Source: Alopecurus myosuroides (taxonomy: Eukaryota; Streptophyta; Magnoliopsida; Poales; Poaceae). Taken from it: 64,000 nucleotides of DNA. The notes beneath the pieces are model-generated. The model made no database searches and was not told the origin of the DNA. It saw only the letters and a program-made list of their open reading frames with translations. Positions 32,620-43,895 of the stretch are shown one piece after another (the first letter of the stretch is position 1; each line of letters starts with the position of its first letter). The translations under genes were made by a program, and so were the position numbers. The stretch lies in the NCBI GenBank assembly GCA_028641055.1, contig CM054062.1, positions 176,827,664 through 176,891,663 of the forward strand, given 5' to 3'.

Positions 32620-35600
32620 TCACTGGTTGGAGGTAGCAGTGTTGTCCAGGTTGGCGTTGGCAGCATCAGCTTCGGTGTTGGCGGCGGCTTGCTCAGAGGT
32701 GGCAGTGGCCACCGAGAGGGGGTCGGTAGCTGAGGTGGAAGCAGTGGACTGAGTGCGGAGTAGCGCCGCGTCATCAAGTGCCGCACCAGAGGACGAGCCC
32801 AGCTCGGGAGCCGCATCCTGGATCACCATCTCGGTGGTGATGGTGGCATCTTGGCTCTTGGCTTCCGGCTCCTCGTCGCTATCCGCAACAGCCTTGCCCT
32901 TCCCCTTCCCGGATCCCTCCTCGGCACCAGTGTTTTCGAAGACACTATAGTCCTCCGACTCGGTGTCCTCGTCTTCATCTTCATCTTCATCCTCGCTTTC
33001 CGCCTCGGTGTCAGGCTCGGTGGGGCCATCGATGAAGAGGGCGGTGTCCGCGTAGGAGACGATCTCGTACGCAACTGCCTTGCGGCGAGCCACGCAGTTG
33101 GGATCATCTGACCACTTCGAGTCCTGGCGCACTTCAAGGATGGTGTCGAGGTTTAGGTTCTCGTACCAGCTGCAGATGAAGCGAAGCAGCAGATCGGCGC
33201 CTGCCCGAGCTGCGGACGCACGCCATTTCTTCATCTCGGCCTTTGCACCGTTAAGCTTCTCGGAGAGCGCGCGAATAGTCTTTGGCGCAGATTCACGAGG
33301 CCAGAACAGATCGTGTAGCTTGAAGGCTATGGACACCATGCTGGTGCCCAAGCCCCTAAGCTGGCGGAGCTGCGACTGGATGCTCGTGAGGTTTCCTCGA
33401 TCGTAGACTTGGTGCTCATGGGCAATCCCTTCGCAGCTTGGATTTCTTGAGCTTTCGCCAAAGCAGGCGTGCTAACCGCGCAGAGATCAGGGAAGATATC
33501 TGAGAATGCTATCAGAAGGAGTTAGAAATGGAAACAGAGCGGAGATGAAATCGAGTAGAAAAGAGAAGAAGGAAGCAGCCAAGTACAGAGAAGCACAAAC
33601 TTACTGTTGAGGTCAATGAGTAGCGCGTGCAGCTTGTTCTTCCATGCCTCCTCATCGGCAACATGCATGTCTTCGATTTTGCGCGCGTTGTCCAGCTGGA
33701 GCATGAGGTCCACGTTACTTTTCTTCAGCACCTCGATTTCCAACTCGAGGGCCTTCTCCTTAGCTTTGGCTGCTGCCTTGACTTGGTCCTTCTCGACGGC
33801 TTGGTTTAGGGCATCCTGGAGAGTGTCTTTCAGCTTGACCTGCATCTGTTCGAACTTGGCGCGCTCTGCGTCGCGTTCTTTCTTCGGCTCTGCTTCTCGG
33901 GTGGCCAGCTGCTGCTGCACCTCGGCAGGCATCAGACAGTTGAGATGCTCCTCACGGAACTGCTTGGCCTCTTCTGCGGAGAGAACAACACGGTGAGCAG
34001 AATAACAAAGGAAAAGGAGAAAAACAAGCAGGGCAGATGGCAACTCACCTTCCAATCTCTTGATGGTGCTGTCAGCAGAGGCAACGAAGACATGGCAATG
34101 TTCGTGCTCCTTCGCCATCGCCTGAAATTTGCCTGCAGAGTAGAAGGAGTTAGAGCAAAGAGCAAACGCGGGCGTAAACACAAAACGCGTTAACCGAATA
34201 GCTAGAAGCTTACTCTCAATTTCAGAAATGTGGAGGGCACGATCCACTGCAGCTTGCTCCATTTCGGCGTCATCCTTGTGCTCCTTTTCCAGGGCCTCGA
34301 TGCGTCTCCTTGCGATGCTGTGATTCCAGAGCAGCCGCCGGAACAGGTTCGTCCTCTTCATGAGGCTATTCTGTAAAGAAGAAAGAAAAGGAGTTAGACA
34401 ATTTTTTGAAGATTTGGCCCGAGAAGACGGCAACTCGGTTGAGTACTCGTCTACTCGGCCCGAATCTCGGGGACTGGGTAGGGGCTAAGGAGAAAAAGAA
34501 GAATAGAAGAGAAGAAAAGTCGCAACTCGGAACAAGCAAAATAAACTTACAGCGTATGTCTGCTCGATGTCTTCGGCGGCTTTGCGGTGAACGAATAGCT
34601 TCGCGGCCAGCGTGCTTGTGCCAGAGGCGATGGTCATGGGATTGTAGACCATATCAGCCTTGTTCCAGTCAATACGCCAGTGGTCCAGCGAGCCCACGGT
34701 GCTGCCATCCCAAGTCTTGTTGCCATGGGCGGCGCTTTCCCACACCTGGTCGATGAAGCCTACTCGGTCAATCATCTGCTGGAGCCCCTCGGATTGAACC
34801 TCAGTCTCGTTGGCCTCGCGTGAGTAGAACGCAAGGGTTTCCTTCTTATCCTGCAACTTGGCGTCCACCGCCTTGGCCTGAACGCCCTTCGTAAGGGCGA
34901 TCCGCTGCTCGCCTTTGGTCAACTCAATATTGTGCTGCTTGGCCATTTGCAGCATGTATGGCAGGAAGCTGGGTTGCGGCTGAGGAGCACTCGATCCTTC
35001 GCCCGCGCCAGCAAAACTGCCAGGAGCACCAAGTGTAAGTTGCGCGCTCTTCGCAGCAGGCTTCACGGTTGACTTGGGCGGCGGCATCAGAGCAGAATCC
35101 TGCGCAGCATGGCGCGGCGGATTCCTGCGAGTTGGGGCGTCAGGCTGGACGGCCTTCTTGCCGGTAACATCCATCTGAGAAGCAGACGGAGTCGTTTGGC
35201 GTGAAGCGAGAGGAAGCTGCTGAGATGCAGTCTTCTTGGTGCCTTGCTTGGAAGGAGGGATCGGCGCGGTCTTCTGCGTGCTTTGCTTTGCTGGAGGGCT
35301 CGGTGCAGTCTTGGTTTTCTTCTATGGTCATGGAGGGCTCGGTGTAGTAGGTGGAGTAGCCTGCTGGGTAGGCGGCACAGCGTCTGGCTACGCTTGGTCC
35401 TGCAGGTCTTGCTCCACCGCAGTCGTCTCAACCCGCTGCTCGGCAGCGGGATCAGGTCTGGTGTCTTCTGTCTCTTCTACCCGCGGCTGGGCCGCGGGGT
35501 CGTCTTGAACAGCAGCTTCGTCTTCCGGCTGCTCCAGGTTCTCGTCTTGCCGCTCAAGGGAGGCATGGTCTTGGTGCTCGGCGTCTTGTTCGGTATTCTC

Positions 35601-37685
35601 CCCAGCTGAGGCAGCTGGGGGAGAAGGAGGCGTCTCATCGTGAGCAGCATCCTGCGCGCTCTGGTCCGCGCGGGCCTGCTGCTCCCGGTTCGTGTCTTGG
35701 GTACCAGCGCCCGTGTTCTCGGCGCTGGCGTCTTCTTCTTCGGACTTCACGGGAGAGGGCGCACGCATCCTATCCCGTGCTGCAGGCTCGTCCTCATCCT
35801 CGGAGAGATCAACGAGTTGCTCGAGGTCGATGACAGATTTTCTCTTGGAGGTGGTGGGAGCTGCAGCAGCATCAGCGTCCAGAGGATCGCTGAAAGAGAA
35901 AGGGAGTTTAGAAAAAGAGGAGGGGAAGAGAGCACCGAGAAGCAGCAGCAGAATGTAACTTAGATGAAAATTACTTACCCTTTAAGGGTGGGAAGTTGCT
36001 TTCTGCTGGCGACCTTCTTCTTCTTCTCGGTCTTCTTGGGCTTCTTGGCAGCAGGCTCTTGGGCACCGCTACCCGTCCTCTTCCGAGTAGTAGGAGCAGC
36101 TACAGCGACAGGATCGACGTCGAGGGCATCCTCATCTTCCTCGTCCACCTCAGGGTCATCTGCAGAGTAGAGGAGAAAAAGGAGTTGAGAAACGGAAAGG
36201 GAAGTTGGATTGCGCTACTCGCAACTAGAGAGGCGAACTTAGTCACCTTCTTCGTCGTCCTCGGACCAGTCCCGAATGGACGCATCAACTTGGTGCTTAC
36301 CCGGCTGTTCGGCACGAGGGACACAGAGGGTGGCCTGGCTGTCATAGGCGGTCTCGTCGTCCTCTTCTCGGTCACTGCTCCAGTTGGCCTCGAAGCGCTC
36401 CTCGTCTTCAACAAGTTGGCGATCAATATGCTGGAAAGACAAGCAGGCGATACAAATCAGTTGAGCACGAGGCTAAGGAGTCATACCCGGTACGGAATGC
36501 AAACACAAAGCATATGAGTCCAGAAATTCCTATTCAGAGTAGCATGCAAACACAAAGCATATTTGGCTAAGGTTCTCTAATCGACATGGCGTGCAAACAC
36601 AAAGCACATAAAGCCAACGAGATGCTAGTGGTGTTCTACTCGGCGCAGCATGCAGAGACTAAGCATACTAAGCTGGAAAGCCACCTACTCGGCGCAGCAT
36701 GCAGAGACTAAGCATACTAAGCTGGAAATCCACCTACTCGGTATCAGAATGCAGAGATAAAGCATAAAGGGCTAACCTGTTCAATTGGCTTGTCACGGCT
36801 GTACGGCACGAAGCCGTATTGCCAGGTGTCGGTGAGGCCGGTCTTCATGATGGAACGCGCCCTGACGGCTACATTCGCGGTGCTAAGCCCGAAGGTGGTG
36901 GTCCTCGTGCAGTCTCGGCTGCCTCCCATGTAGCACATTATGTGGGAGCGGCGCTGAAGCGGGAGCACTCGCCTCGAGATCCAGCACGCGATGGGATCAT
37001 CGCGCTTGAATCCTAACTCCTTCAGCTCGGCGAGGCGCTTCTCGATCTGAAGGATATCGCCATGATTCTGCTTGTATCCCCAATTCTGCTGGGTTGGCAG
37101 CGTGTTCGTCCACTTGGGGAGCCCTATCCGGTCCGTGACTTGCGATCCTTCTTCGACGGGAACGAACTTGACATAGAGGAAGGTGCGCTGCCACTTGCGT
37201 ACCGTGTCGAGCCCCTTGATGCGCGGGTGGCTGCTGGCGCTGCGCTGCAGCATCATGGCGCTTCCTGTCTTCGTCATGGTGCGGGAGCTCTCCGTACTTC
37301 CGGGCTTGGGGATGCTTTGCTTCCGGAAGAAGAAGTACCGCGCCCAAGTATGAACAGTTGGGCGCACGCCCAGGAACGCCTCGCAGACCACGGTGTGGAA
37401 GGCGAGCATCACCATGGCATTGGGGGGCAGGTGATGCGGCTGCAGCCCGAAGTGCTTCAAGAATTCCTTGAAGAAATCTGATACCGGAAGGCCGAATCCT
37501 CGCTTGAAGTGCGCGAGGAAGACGACAAACTCGTCCGCCTCCGGCGTTGGGATGATTTCGCCGTCCGGCTGCCTGCAGCGCACGCCGGGAGGGACACGGC
37601 GGGTATTGACCAGCCATTGGCAGTCCTCCGCCGTGACTTCAGATCCCTCCCATCCGGCGCGGGCGTCATCATCTCCGCGAGCCAT
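32620..37685 (-). pseudogene. Antisense multi-exon gene of the 14.9-kb Retand-like element (broken)
   Basis: Minus-strand gene between pol and the 3' LTR. Start chosen at ATG 37685 (MARGDDDARAGWEGSEV). Exon 1 (37685-36777) encodes a Transposase_28-like region (VVFLAHFKRGFGLPVSDFFK, FGLQPHHLPPNAMVMLAFH, TWARYFFFRKQ, IACWISRRVLPLQ). Exons 36430-36247, 36159-35979 and one from 35889 follow with GT-AG borders and matching phases, encoding acidic and Lys-rich stretches. Exon 4 runs to about 34549 and has TAG 35390-35388, TGA 35330-35328 and TAG 35324-35322. Further exons at about 34370-34215, 34135-34050, 33975-33605 and 33510-32620 encode coiled-coil-like Glu/Lys/Ala-rich sequence and an acidic tail (DEDEDEDEDTESED). 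A TATA box lies at 37883-37876. Function unknown; homologous to the genes at 23244 and 56937-59879 in the first domain and general layout. Confidence 0.8.
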
Positions 37686-38393
37686 GAAGAGGAGATGGAT
37701 TGGTGGAAGATTTGTGGGAGATTCGAGTGGAGGGAGCGCTCTCTGTCTTTCCGGCGTCGCACGGAGCAACGGCACGGCAAGGATGCGCGGCGGCGGAGTG
37801 CTCTGCGGCGGCGGAGAGACGAAGGGGCAGGAGATGGAAGTGAGCAGGAAAGAGAAGGAGGGGTTACCGAGGGGTATTTATATCTACCCTCGAGTTGCCG
37901 TTACCAGCGGAGTTAGTGGGATCAGTTGTGCATTGAGATCGTGCGACGTGGGAAACGAACCGGTTAGAAACGCACACAACGTATATTGCACGCGTAACGG
38001 GCACAATTGATCCCACGTCGAGATCGTGGGCTCATAAATGCAGTTGAAGTGACCTAACGGGCCTGTGGGCCCTGGTCGCAGTGATGGGTGCGTGGCCTAT
38101 CACATCCCAGGCACCGAGGCGTCGGGGGTACGAGGGCGTGACACGTGCCCAGTAGCGATGCGGAGAGATGGATTTGCTCTGCCACAGTGAGATTTTGTTC
38201 GAAATCTCGCAGTCTTTTTACTCGGCATCAAAGAAGAGAAGTGATGCAACTCGGAGAAGAAGAGACTCAAGCCAGAGTTGAAGGCTACTCAGAGGTGCTG
38301 CTCGGCGTCTTATCATTCAAAGACAATATTTGTTTTTAAGCTGGAAGAGCCCAGTGAACAAGTTTGCAGGACTCTACCAGCTTCGGGGACTAA
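37686..38393 (+). other. Antisense promoter region and 3' untranslated part of the 14.9-kb element
   Basis: Contains TATAAATA on the minus strand (37883-37876), about 190 bases upstream of the antisense ATG. No supported ORF. It ends in cttcggggactaa directly before the 3' LTR, where a polypurine tract is expected, though the run of purines is short. Confidence 0.6.
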
Positions 38394-39263
38394 TGTCGGG
38401 GGGTTACCCTCGAGTAGGGTTAAGGCAAGTGCTAAGGGCAAGATCAGAAGAGGCGTTTGGCAGAGTAGCTGGCTACCCGGTACTCGCTACCCGGTCGACT
38501 GCTATTCGGCCATACACACCGATGGCCAGGAGAAAGAATCAAGGAAGTTACATTCTTCCGAGTAGAAGAAGTGGTCCAGTAGAGGGAGTAAGTTCCTACT
38601 GGGGCCATAACTCAAAGGATCCGTTCTGACACAGGATCCGGCGTATCCTGGGTCCGTACTGGCTCACTGTTCATCTGCAGAGCGCGTGCTTATCCGCGCC
38701 AGGGTGTCAGCAGGACGGCGCAGGTTAGGGGGCCTACCCTGTGGCCGTGACAGTGATAACAGATCGTGAACTTGGTTTTGCACAACGACTTTGCACACAA
38801 GACAAACTAGGAAGCCAAAGCTGTCAGCAAGAAGCTGGAAGTATGTAGTGTGCACACTATGTCGACATCCGGCTGTACTTTTCCCTCTTGGCTGTATTCG
38901 GCTGGGCACCAGTATATAAGGTGCCCTGCCCCCTCCTGCGCGAGGGACGTGAGGTTGGGACGTTGGCTTGGTTCACATTTCTAGACCTATACTTTCAAGT
39001 AGAAAGAAGAGTGGCTACTCGGCTATAGGCCAAATTGTACTATGGCTACTCGGTGAACACACATATAGAGAGAGAGAAAGGCAGGAGTAGGGGTTTTACC
39101 TCCACACGAGGGCCCTGAACCTGGGTAGATCTTGTTGTTTGGAGTGCTTGACTCATCATACACGCGGCTACTCACTGCGTGATCCCTCCCCGAGCACCTC
39201 CAACGTCCATCGACCCCAACAGATTAGCCATCCTATGGCATCTGCCGTGATACCACCACGACA
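38394..39263 (+). repeat. 3' LTR of the 14.9-kb Retand-like element
   Basis: TGTCGGGGGGTTACCCTCGA...CCACGACA, 870 bases. It aligns along its whole length with 24381-25236, with scattered substitutions and a 14-base insertion near 38783. It is followed by the CTTGG target duplication. Confidence 0.93.
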
Positions 39264-41269
39264 CTTGGGGATGTATCACGAGGAAAACCCGGTCCCTAAG
39301 GTACTTTACTTTTCCCTGATTGGTATTCTCTCAGATTTTTATCTTTCCCGGATTTCTCTAACTTAGTCGGATCTTTTGCCATTTCCATAGTTTGATGCTC
39401 TTACGGAAACAGACTTTGCGTCCGACGCCGAACTTGACGAATTGCACGCCAATTTTTATGGCGGTCGGAAGCGCAAGAGGCAAGTGATCACGGAAGAAGT
39501 GATAAATCTTGACGGGATTCCCATCGCCACGTCCAGGTATTTTTCTGGGGATTTAATGTTTTTGCCTGATTTCTATCTCCCACTCCATTTTGATTCCTCG
39601 AGGTATCTACTTATCGGATTTTCTCTTCATCCTTTCCTTCTTTCAGCCTTGCGCCAGCTTCTTTGAAATCAAAGAAACTGAAAAATCATAAAGCTACCGT
39701 TGGCAAGGGAGCGCCCTCTCCGGCTGCAGCTCCTCCCACTCCAGTTACTCTTGGTGGGGAGGATAAGACCGCGAAACCGGAGGAACAAGCCCGACGGACC
39801 AGCCAGCCTATTGCATCCAATATGGATGCGAGGGAAAGGGCGGAGCCGGAGATGGGCGGTCCTTCTCGGACATCCGAAGAAGAGCCCATCCCTACTTTCG
39901 ACAAGGACTTCAAGGTAAAGGAAGAACCTTTTGGCGATCTCGGATACATTCGTCCGGCAGCTAAGAAGTTCTTCGCTCCTGCTCCCCTGATCCGTCCTTG
40001 GCCACAAGGCGGACTAATTGTCCGGAATAACTTCGTATTTTCGCCTCGTCAGGTCATTCAAGACGGCCTGCACCATGTTGGAATTCTTTTTGCTGAGTAC
40101 GCAAAAGAATTCAACGATAACTTGTTATGTCTGCAGCGGATGAGCCAGGTAACATCTCTAGCCCCCAAGCAATAAGTAAAATGCATGCTTTTAACTTAAT
40201 ACGTTTATCCTTATAATTCTTGCTGCTAACTTCAGCCTTTTGTTTCATTTCCGTGTTTCAGCAAACCTCTGAAAGTATAAACCTAGAAGTTTTCGGCAAG
40301 CTTACCGTCAAGAATAAGGAGGTTAGAAACCTTCTCTCTATTCTTGACGTTAAGGAAGCGGAGCTGGCATCATCTCAGCATCAGCTAGAGGAAACGACAT
40401 GTATTTGATTTCTCCGTGGTTTCCATCTTATGCCTTTTTTCTAAGTACTTTTCCGAGTTTTTCTAACTCGATATTTTTACTTGCTTTTTAGTTGCTTTGG
40501 AGAAAGCCAAGCAAATTGCTGAAGATGCCGGCAATGCCGAGAACCTCCACCGGGAGAATCTGGACCTTCATAAGGAACTTATGAGGGTTTAGACAGAACT
40601 GGAGGCCAGCCAGCTGGCTGTTGGCATTGCTCAATCCAATGCCTCCAACCAAGCTGAGAAGGACAAAGCAACTATCCGAGACCTGGAGAATGCTTTGACC
40701 CTTTGACTGGAGGAGGGCTCCGAGATGGATAAGTTGCTCGATAAGTTTTCTGTTTTTACCGGATTTTCGATGGTTTATAATCTTTCTCTGCTTTTTCCAT
40801 AACACTTTGGTTATTTGTCTAAAAAACAGGAGACGACCCAGCTCTTACTCGGATTGAAAAGATCCGAGCCTTCGGGAAGGTCTTCACCGCGCTCAAGGCT
40901 GTGGGGATGTTGCTTGTCAACAAGTTCCTTCCCGGAAGGACTGGGGAGTTCTCGTAAGTTGAGAAACTTCCGGGAGCTATCGTGGAGGTGGCGGAGTCCA
41001 AGGAACCCACCTTGCGCTCCGCGGCACGTGGTGGTGCACGCATGGCCTTAGGGCTCATGCGCATGCACTACCCATCTGCTAAATCTTGGCGCGTGGCGTC
41101 CGGCATCCCGCAAGGGTATACAGAAGCCCAGCGGATCAACATCTTTGACGAGATCAAAGGTCACGGAACCAAGATTGCTTCCATGGTCAACGTCTCCATC
41201 TTCTACCCGGAGGAGGCAATCCCGGAAACTCCCGAAGAATCCTCCAGTGAAGATGACTCTGATGCTTGA
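39264..41269 (+). pseudogene. Antisense gene of the old Retand-like element, remaining exons (broken)
   Basis: Resumes the gene cut at 24380. Exon 1 ends at 39300 (MYHEENPVPKV, matching MYTANNPAPKV in the intact homologue). Exon 2 is 39391-39536 (ends DGIPIATS), exon 3 39647-40148, exon 4 40262-40400, exon 5 from 40492, and the last exon ends with the conserved block EVAESKEPTLRSAARGGARM and HYPSAKSWRVASGIPQGYTE before the stop at 41267-41269. Splice borders match those of the intact gene. Stops in exon 5 (TAG about 40590, TGA about 40703) disable it. Exon 3 has extra sequence around 39930-40060 relative to the homologue. Confidence 0.85.
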
Positions 41270-42065
41270 AGGAAAACTCCTGGTCCCAGGTAGATAGGAA
41301 ATAGGAGCATTACCGAACTTATGTTGTAAACATTATTGTAATGCTTATATTCTTTTGAATGAACAAGTACTCCGCCTTTTGCAGCAATGTTATCGAACTA
41401 TTTTGCAAGTTTTTCGGGTTATTATTCCTTTATCTTCTAAATTCTCTGGTTTTGTATGATTTAACTGTCCTTAGTGCTTGAAATGGCTCGATAGCGTTTT
41501 GAATCTTCATGCCGAGTGACTGGGTATGACCGATCGGTCTGAAACTCGGAGACATGGATCATGCTAAAGGAATTTTTGCTTACTAACTCCAGTGACCCAG
41601 CATAAACACAATTAGATAATATTTATATAACAGTAAGGAATTTTTTCATGAAACTCAGGCACGCAGGCACAATCTGGGTTTCCTTAAGCCTTTTTTAGCC
41701 TGCAAATCATTCAGTTTTTTAGCGCCGAGCACGCAGGCACAATTCGGGTTAACATTGAGTATTTTGAAAGATTATTGGGAAATAGATAAGGCGGAAATAA
41801 GCTTTATACTATAATAAACATGTAAAAACATAGAAGTATGGATTCCGACAACTTTATTCATGATCTCAAAGATGTTTACATAGAAATTGAACTAAGTATA
41901 GAAGGGATGTAACTGCTGGATACTCCAGGGCCTCTTTGTCTCTCCTAGTTCATCATCTATCTTTCTCTTCCTTTTGCGATTCGGCTTCTCGGGATGATCT
42001 TCCGTATCTCGAATGTCTACAAGATAGTATGATCCATTTTTCATAGCTTTGCTAATGACGAATGG
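41270..42065 (-). other. Trailer of the old Retand-like element
   Basis: Non-coding. Read on the minus strand it matches the stretch after the truncated polymerase of the young element (56321-56935), sharing acttagttcaa, atgtaaacatc, tttcccaat and gttaacccgaattgtgc. It is cut at 42065 by the Copia LTR. Confidence 0.7.
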
Positions 42066-43315
42066 TGAAAGTAAAGTATGGGCACCTAGAGGGGGGGTGA
42101 ATAGGTGCTACGACCAATTTTAATTTTTTTTTTGATTTAGGCTTGACACAAAGGTAAATTCTCTAGATAATGCGGCTACGATGAATTTACCTATATGACA
42201 AGGATAATGATAAACACAATGCAAGCGTAAGTAAAGAGAGTGAGGGAACGAGGTAGCCAAAGTGAAGCACACGGAGACGCGATGTATTCCCGAGTTCCTC
42301 CTTTTTAGGGGAGTACGTCTCGTTGGAGGGGTGTGAGCTCGCCACGAAGGCCTACTCAACACCACAAAGGTCTCACCCTATTCTCCGATGAACTCCGCCA
42401 CAAAGGCCTAGTTCACCTTCCACTATTGAACCCCTTTGAGGCGGGGATCGAGTCCTTTACAAACAATTTGGGGCACACACCCACAACCAAATTGGGGGCT
42501 CCCAAATCTTCTTGAATCACCAACAAGTATCAATATGCCTAGGTTCTCCGCAAGAGGAAACCCTAGGCTAGATCCCTCAAGCTAGAGAGGGGGAAATGAA
42601 GAACGACTCGGTGAAGATGTAGATCGGGGCCTTCTCCTTCAATCCTCCAAAGATCTTCAAGATTGGGTGGAGGGATTGGGAGTTATGAGGGATTTGGTTA
42701 GTTCTTAAATGCTCATAAATGCTAAGGGGAAGAAATAGATCTTGGGGAAGAAGAGGAGGGGTATTTATAGCCCCTCCTCACAACTAGTCGTTGTGCAGGA
42801 AATTGGGACCGGAATATCCGGTCAAAGTTTGGACCAGAAAATCCGGTCTGCTTATCCGGTTGCCCATCAATAATCCGGTTCAAATAATCCGGCTCGCTTC
42901 TGTGCTGCGCAGGCAACTGTACCGGATATTTCGGCTCCTCCGGAATAATCGGGTACCAATAATCCGGCTCGCTTCTCTCAGCTTTTCTTCCATTCCTTAG
43001 CCATTTTCGAGCGACAACTCCACAACCGGAATATCCGGTCCGAGATGAATAATCCGGTTCGAATAATCCGGCTCATCTCTGTCCGGAAAATGGTCAAGAT
43101 TTTTCCAGACCGGAATATCCGACTCCTCCGAATAATCCGGTTCCAAATAATCCGGTTGGGTTCTGTCCCAAATCTCTTAGGACAAACATCACCAACTTTT
43201 CGGTGATCGATGCCGATGTTAAGTATAACACCTGCACGTTAAACACCTCGATAAATAATGTACTTAGTATTGTTAACTAACACACAAAACGCCGGGAAAA
43301 CGAAATGCACTTTCA
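42066..43315 (-). repeat. 3' LTR of the SIRE-like Copia
   Basis: Ends TGAAAGT...ACTTTCA, a perfect 7-base terminal inverted repeat, 1,250 bases. On the minus strand it is preceded by a purine-rich ccaaaaatggggagat, a good polypurine tract. Between 42790 and 43160 it holds at least ten copies of near-palindromic ccggaatatccgg / aataatccgg motifs. Any flanking duplication (aatgg, 42061-42065) cannot be checked because the other end is lost. Confidence 0.85.
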
Positions 43316-43895
43316 ATCTCCCCATTTTTGGTGTTAGATGACAATACTAAGATTTGCCAAAAAAAACCTTGACTAGAACATGTTTGAAACAAAATGGAAA
43401 TCTCTCCCCCTATCTCTATGCATACCTTTTGTTTGCCTCAAATGCAAATAGATGCAATAATATACAGGGAGTAATTTCCAACAAGTAGGAAACATGCCAA
43501 AGTAACAATATCATCAATAGGTTGAGAATAAGATAGAAGTATATACCTTGTGCGTAGAGAAGATAACCAAGAATAACCAAGCACAACAATAGATAATATC
43601 CTCAACATATAAGATAGATAAACATATAGCCACCAACAAAGATAATCCATGATAATATCCAACATAGGCAACATAGTCTCACACACAATAACACACATAG
43701 TTTTAAACGAGGCAATAAATGGACAAGGTTCACGAAAACGAAGAAACTAAATGGACACAAGCTCTCAAGAAATGATAAAAGCATACGCTTGTGCCCGAAC
43801 CCATGCAAATCCCGTAGTCTAGTAGCTACTTCTCTCCCTTTGGCATCGAGACACCAAAAAGGAGAGAAATAACTAAGCTAACGTCCCAACACGGT
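43316..43895 (-). other. Spacer between env-like ORF and 3' LTR of the Copia
   Basis: Contains the polypurine tract next to the LTR. The rest is AT-rich without a supported ORF. Confidence 0.6.

Larger units (their letters stand above)
24381..39263 (+). mobile_element. Full-length 14.9-kb Retand-like Ty3-gypsy retrotransposon (decayed)
   Basis: Bounded by LTRs 24381-25236 and 38394-39263 and the 5-bp duplication CTTGG (24376-24380 and 39264-39268). It carries a tRNA-Lys-type primer site, gag-protease, reverse transcriptase, RNase H, a second RNase H-like domain, integrase, and a large antisense gene before the 3' LTR. This order is typical of the Tat/Retand lineage. By eye the LTRs differ by roughly 25-30 substitutions in about 855 bases plus a 14-base insertion, indicating considerable age. 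It inserted into exon 1 of the antisense gene of an older relative. Confidence 0.95.
22204..42065 (-). mobile_element. Old minus-oriented Retand-like Ty3-gypsy, 3' part, split by a younger element
   Basis: The 3' LTR is at 22204-22679. The internal 3' region runs 22680-24380 and resumes at 39264-42065 after the 24381-39263 insertion. On the plus strand it carries the antisense gene also found in the element at 51114-60987: the order LTR, TATA box, antisense gene, trailer is the same. Gag and pol are missing, because the sequence is cut at 42065 by the start of the Copia element. The coordinates span the nested insertion. Confidence 0.85.
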
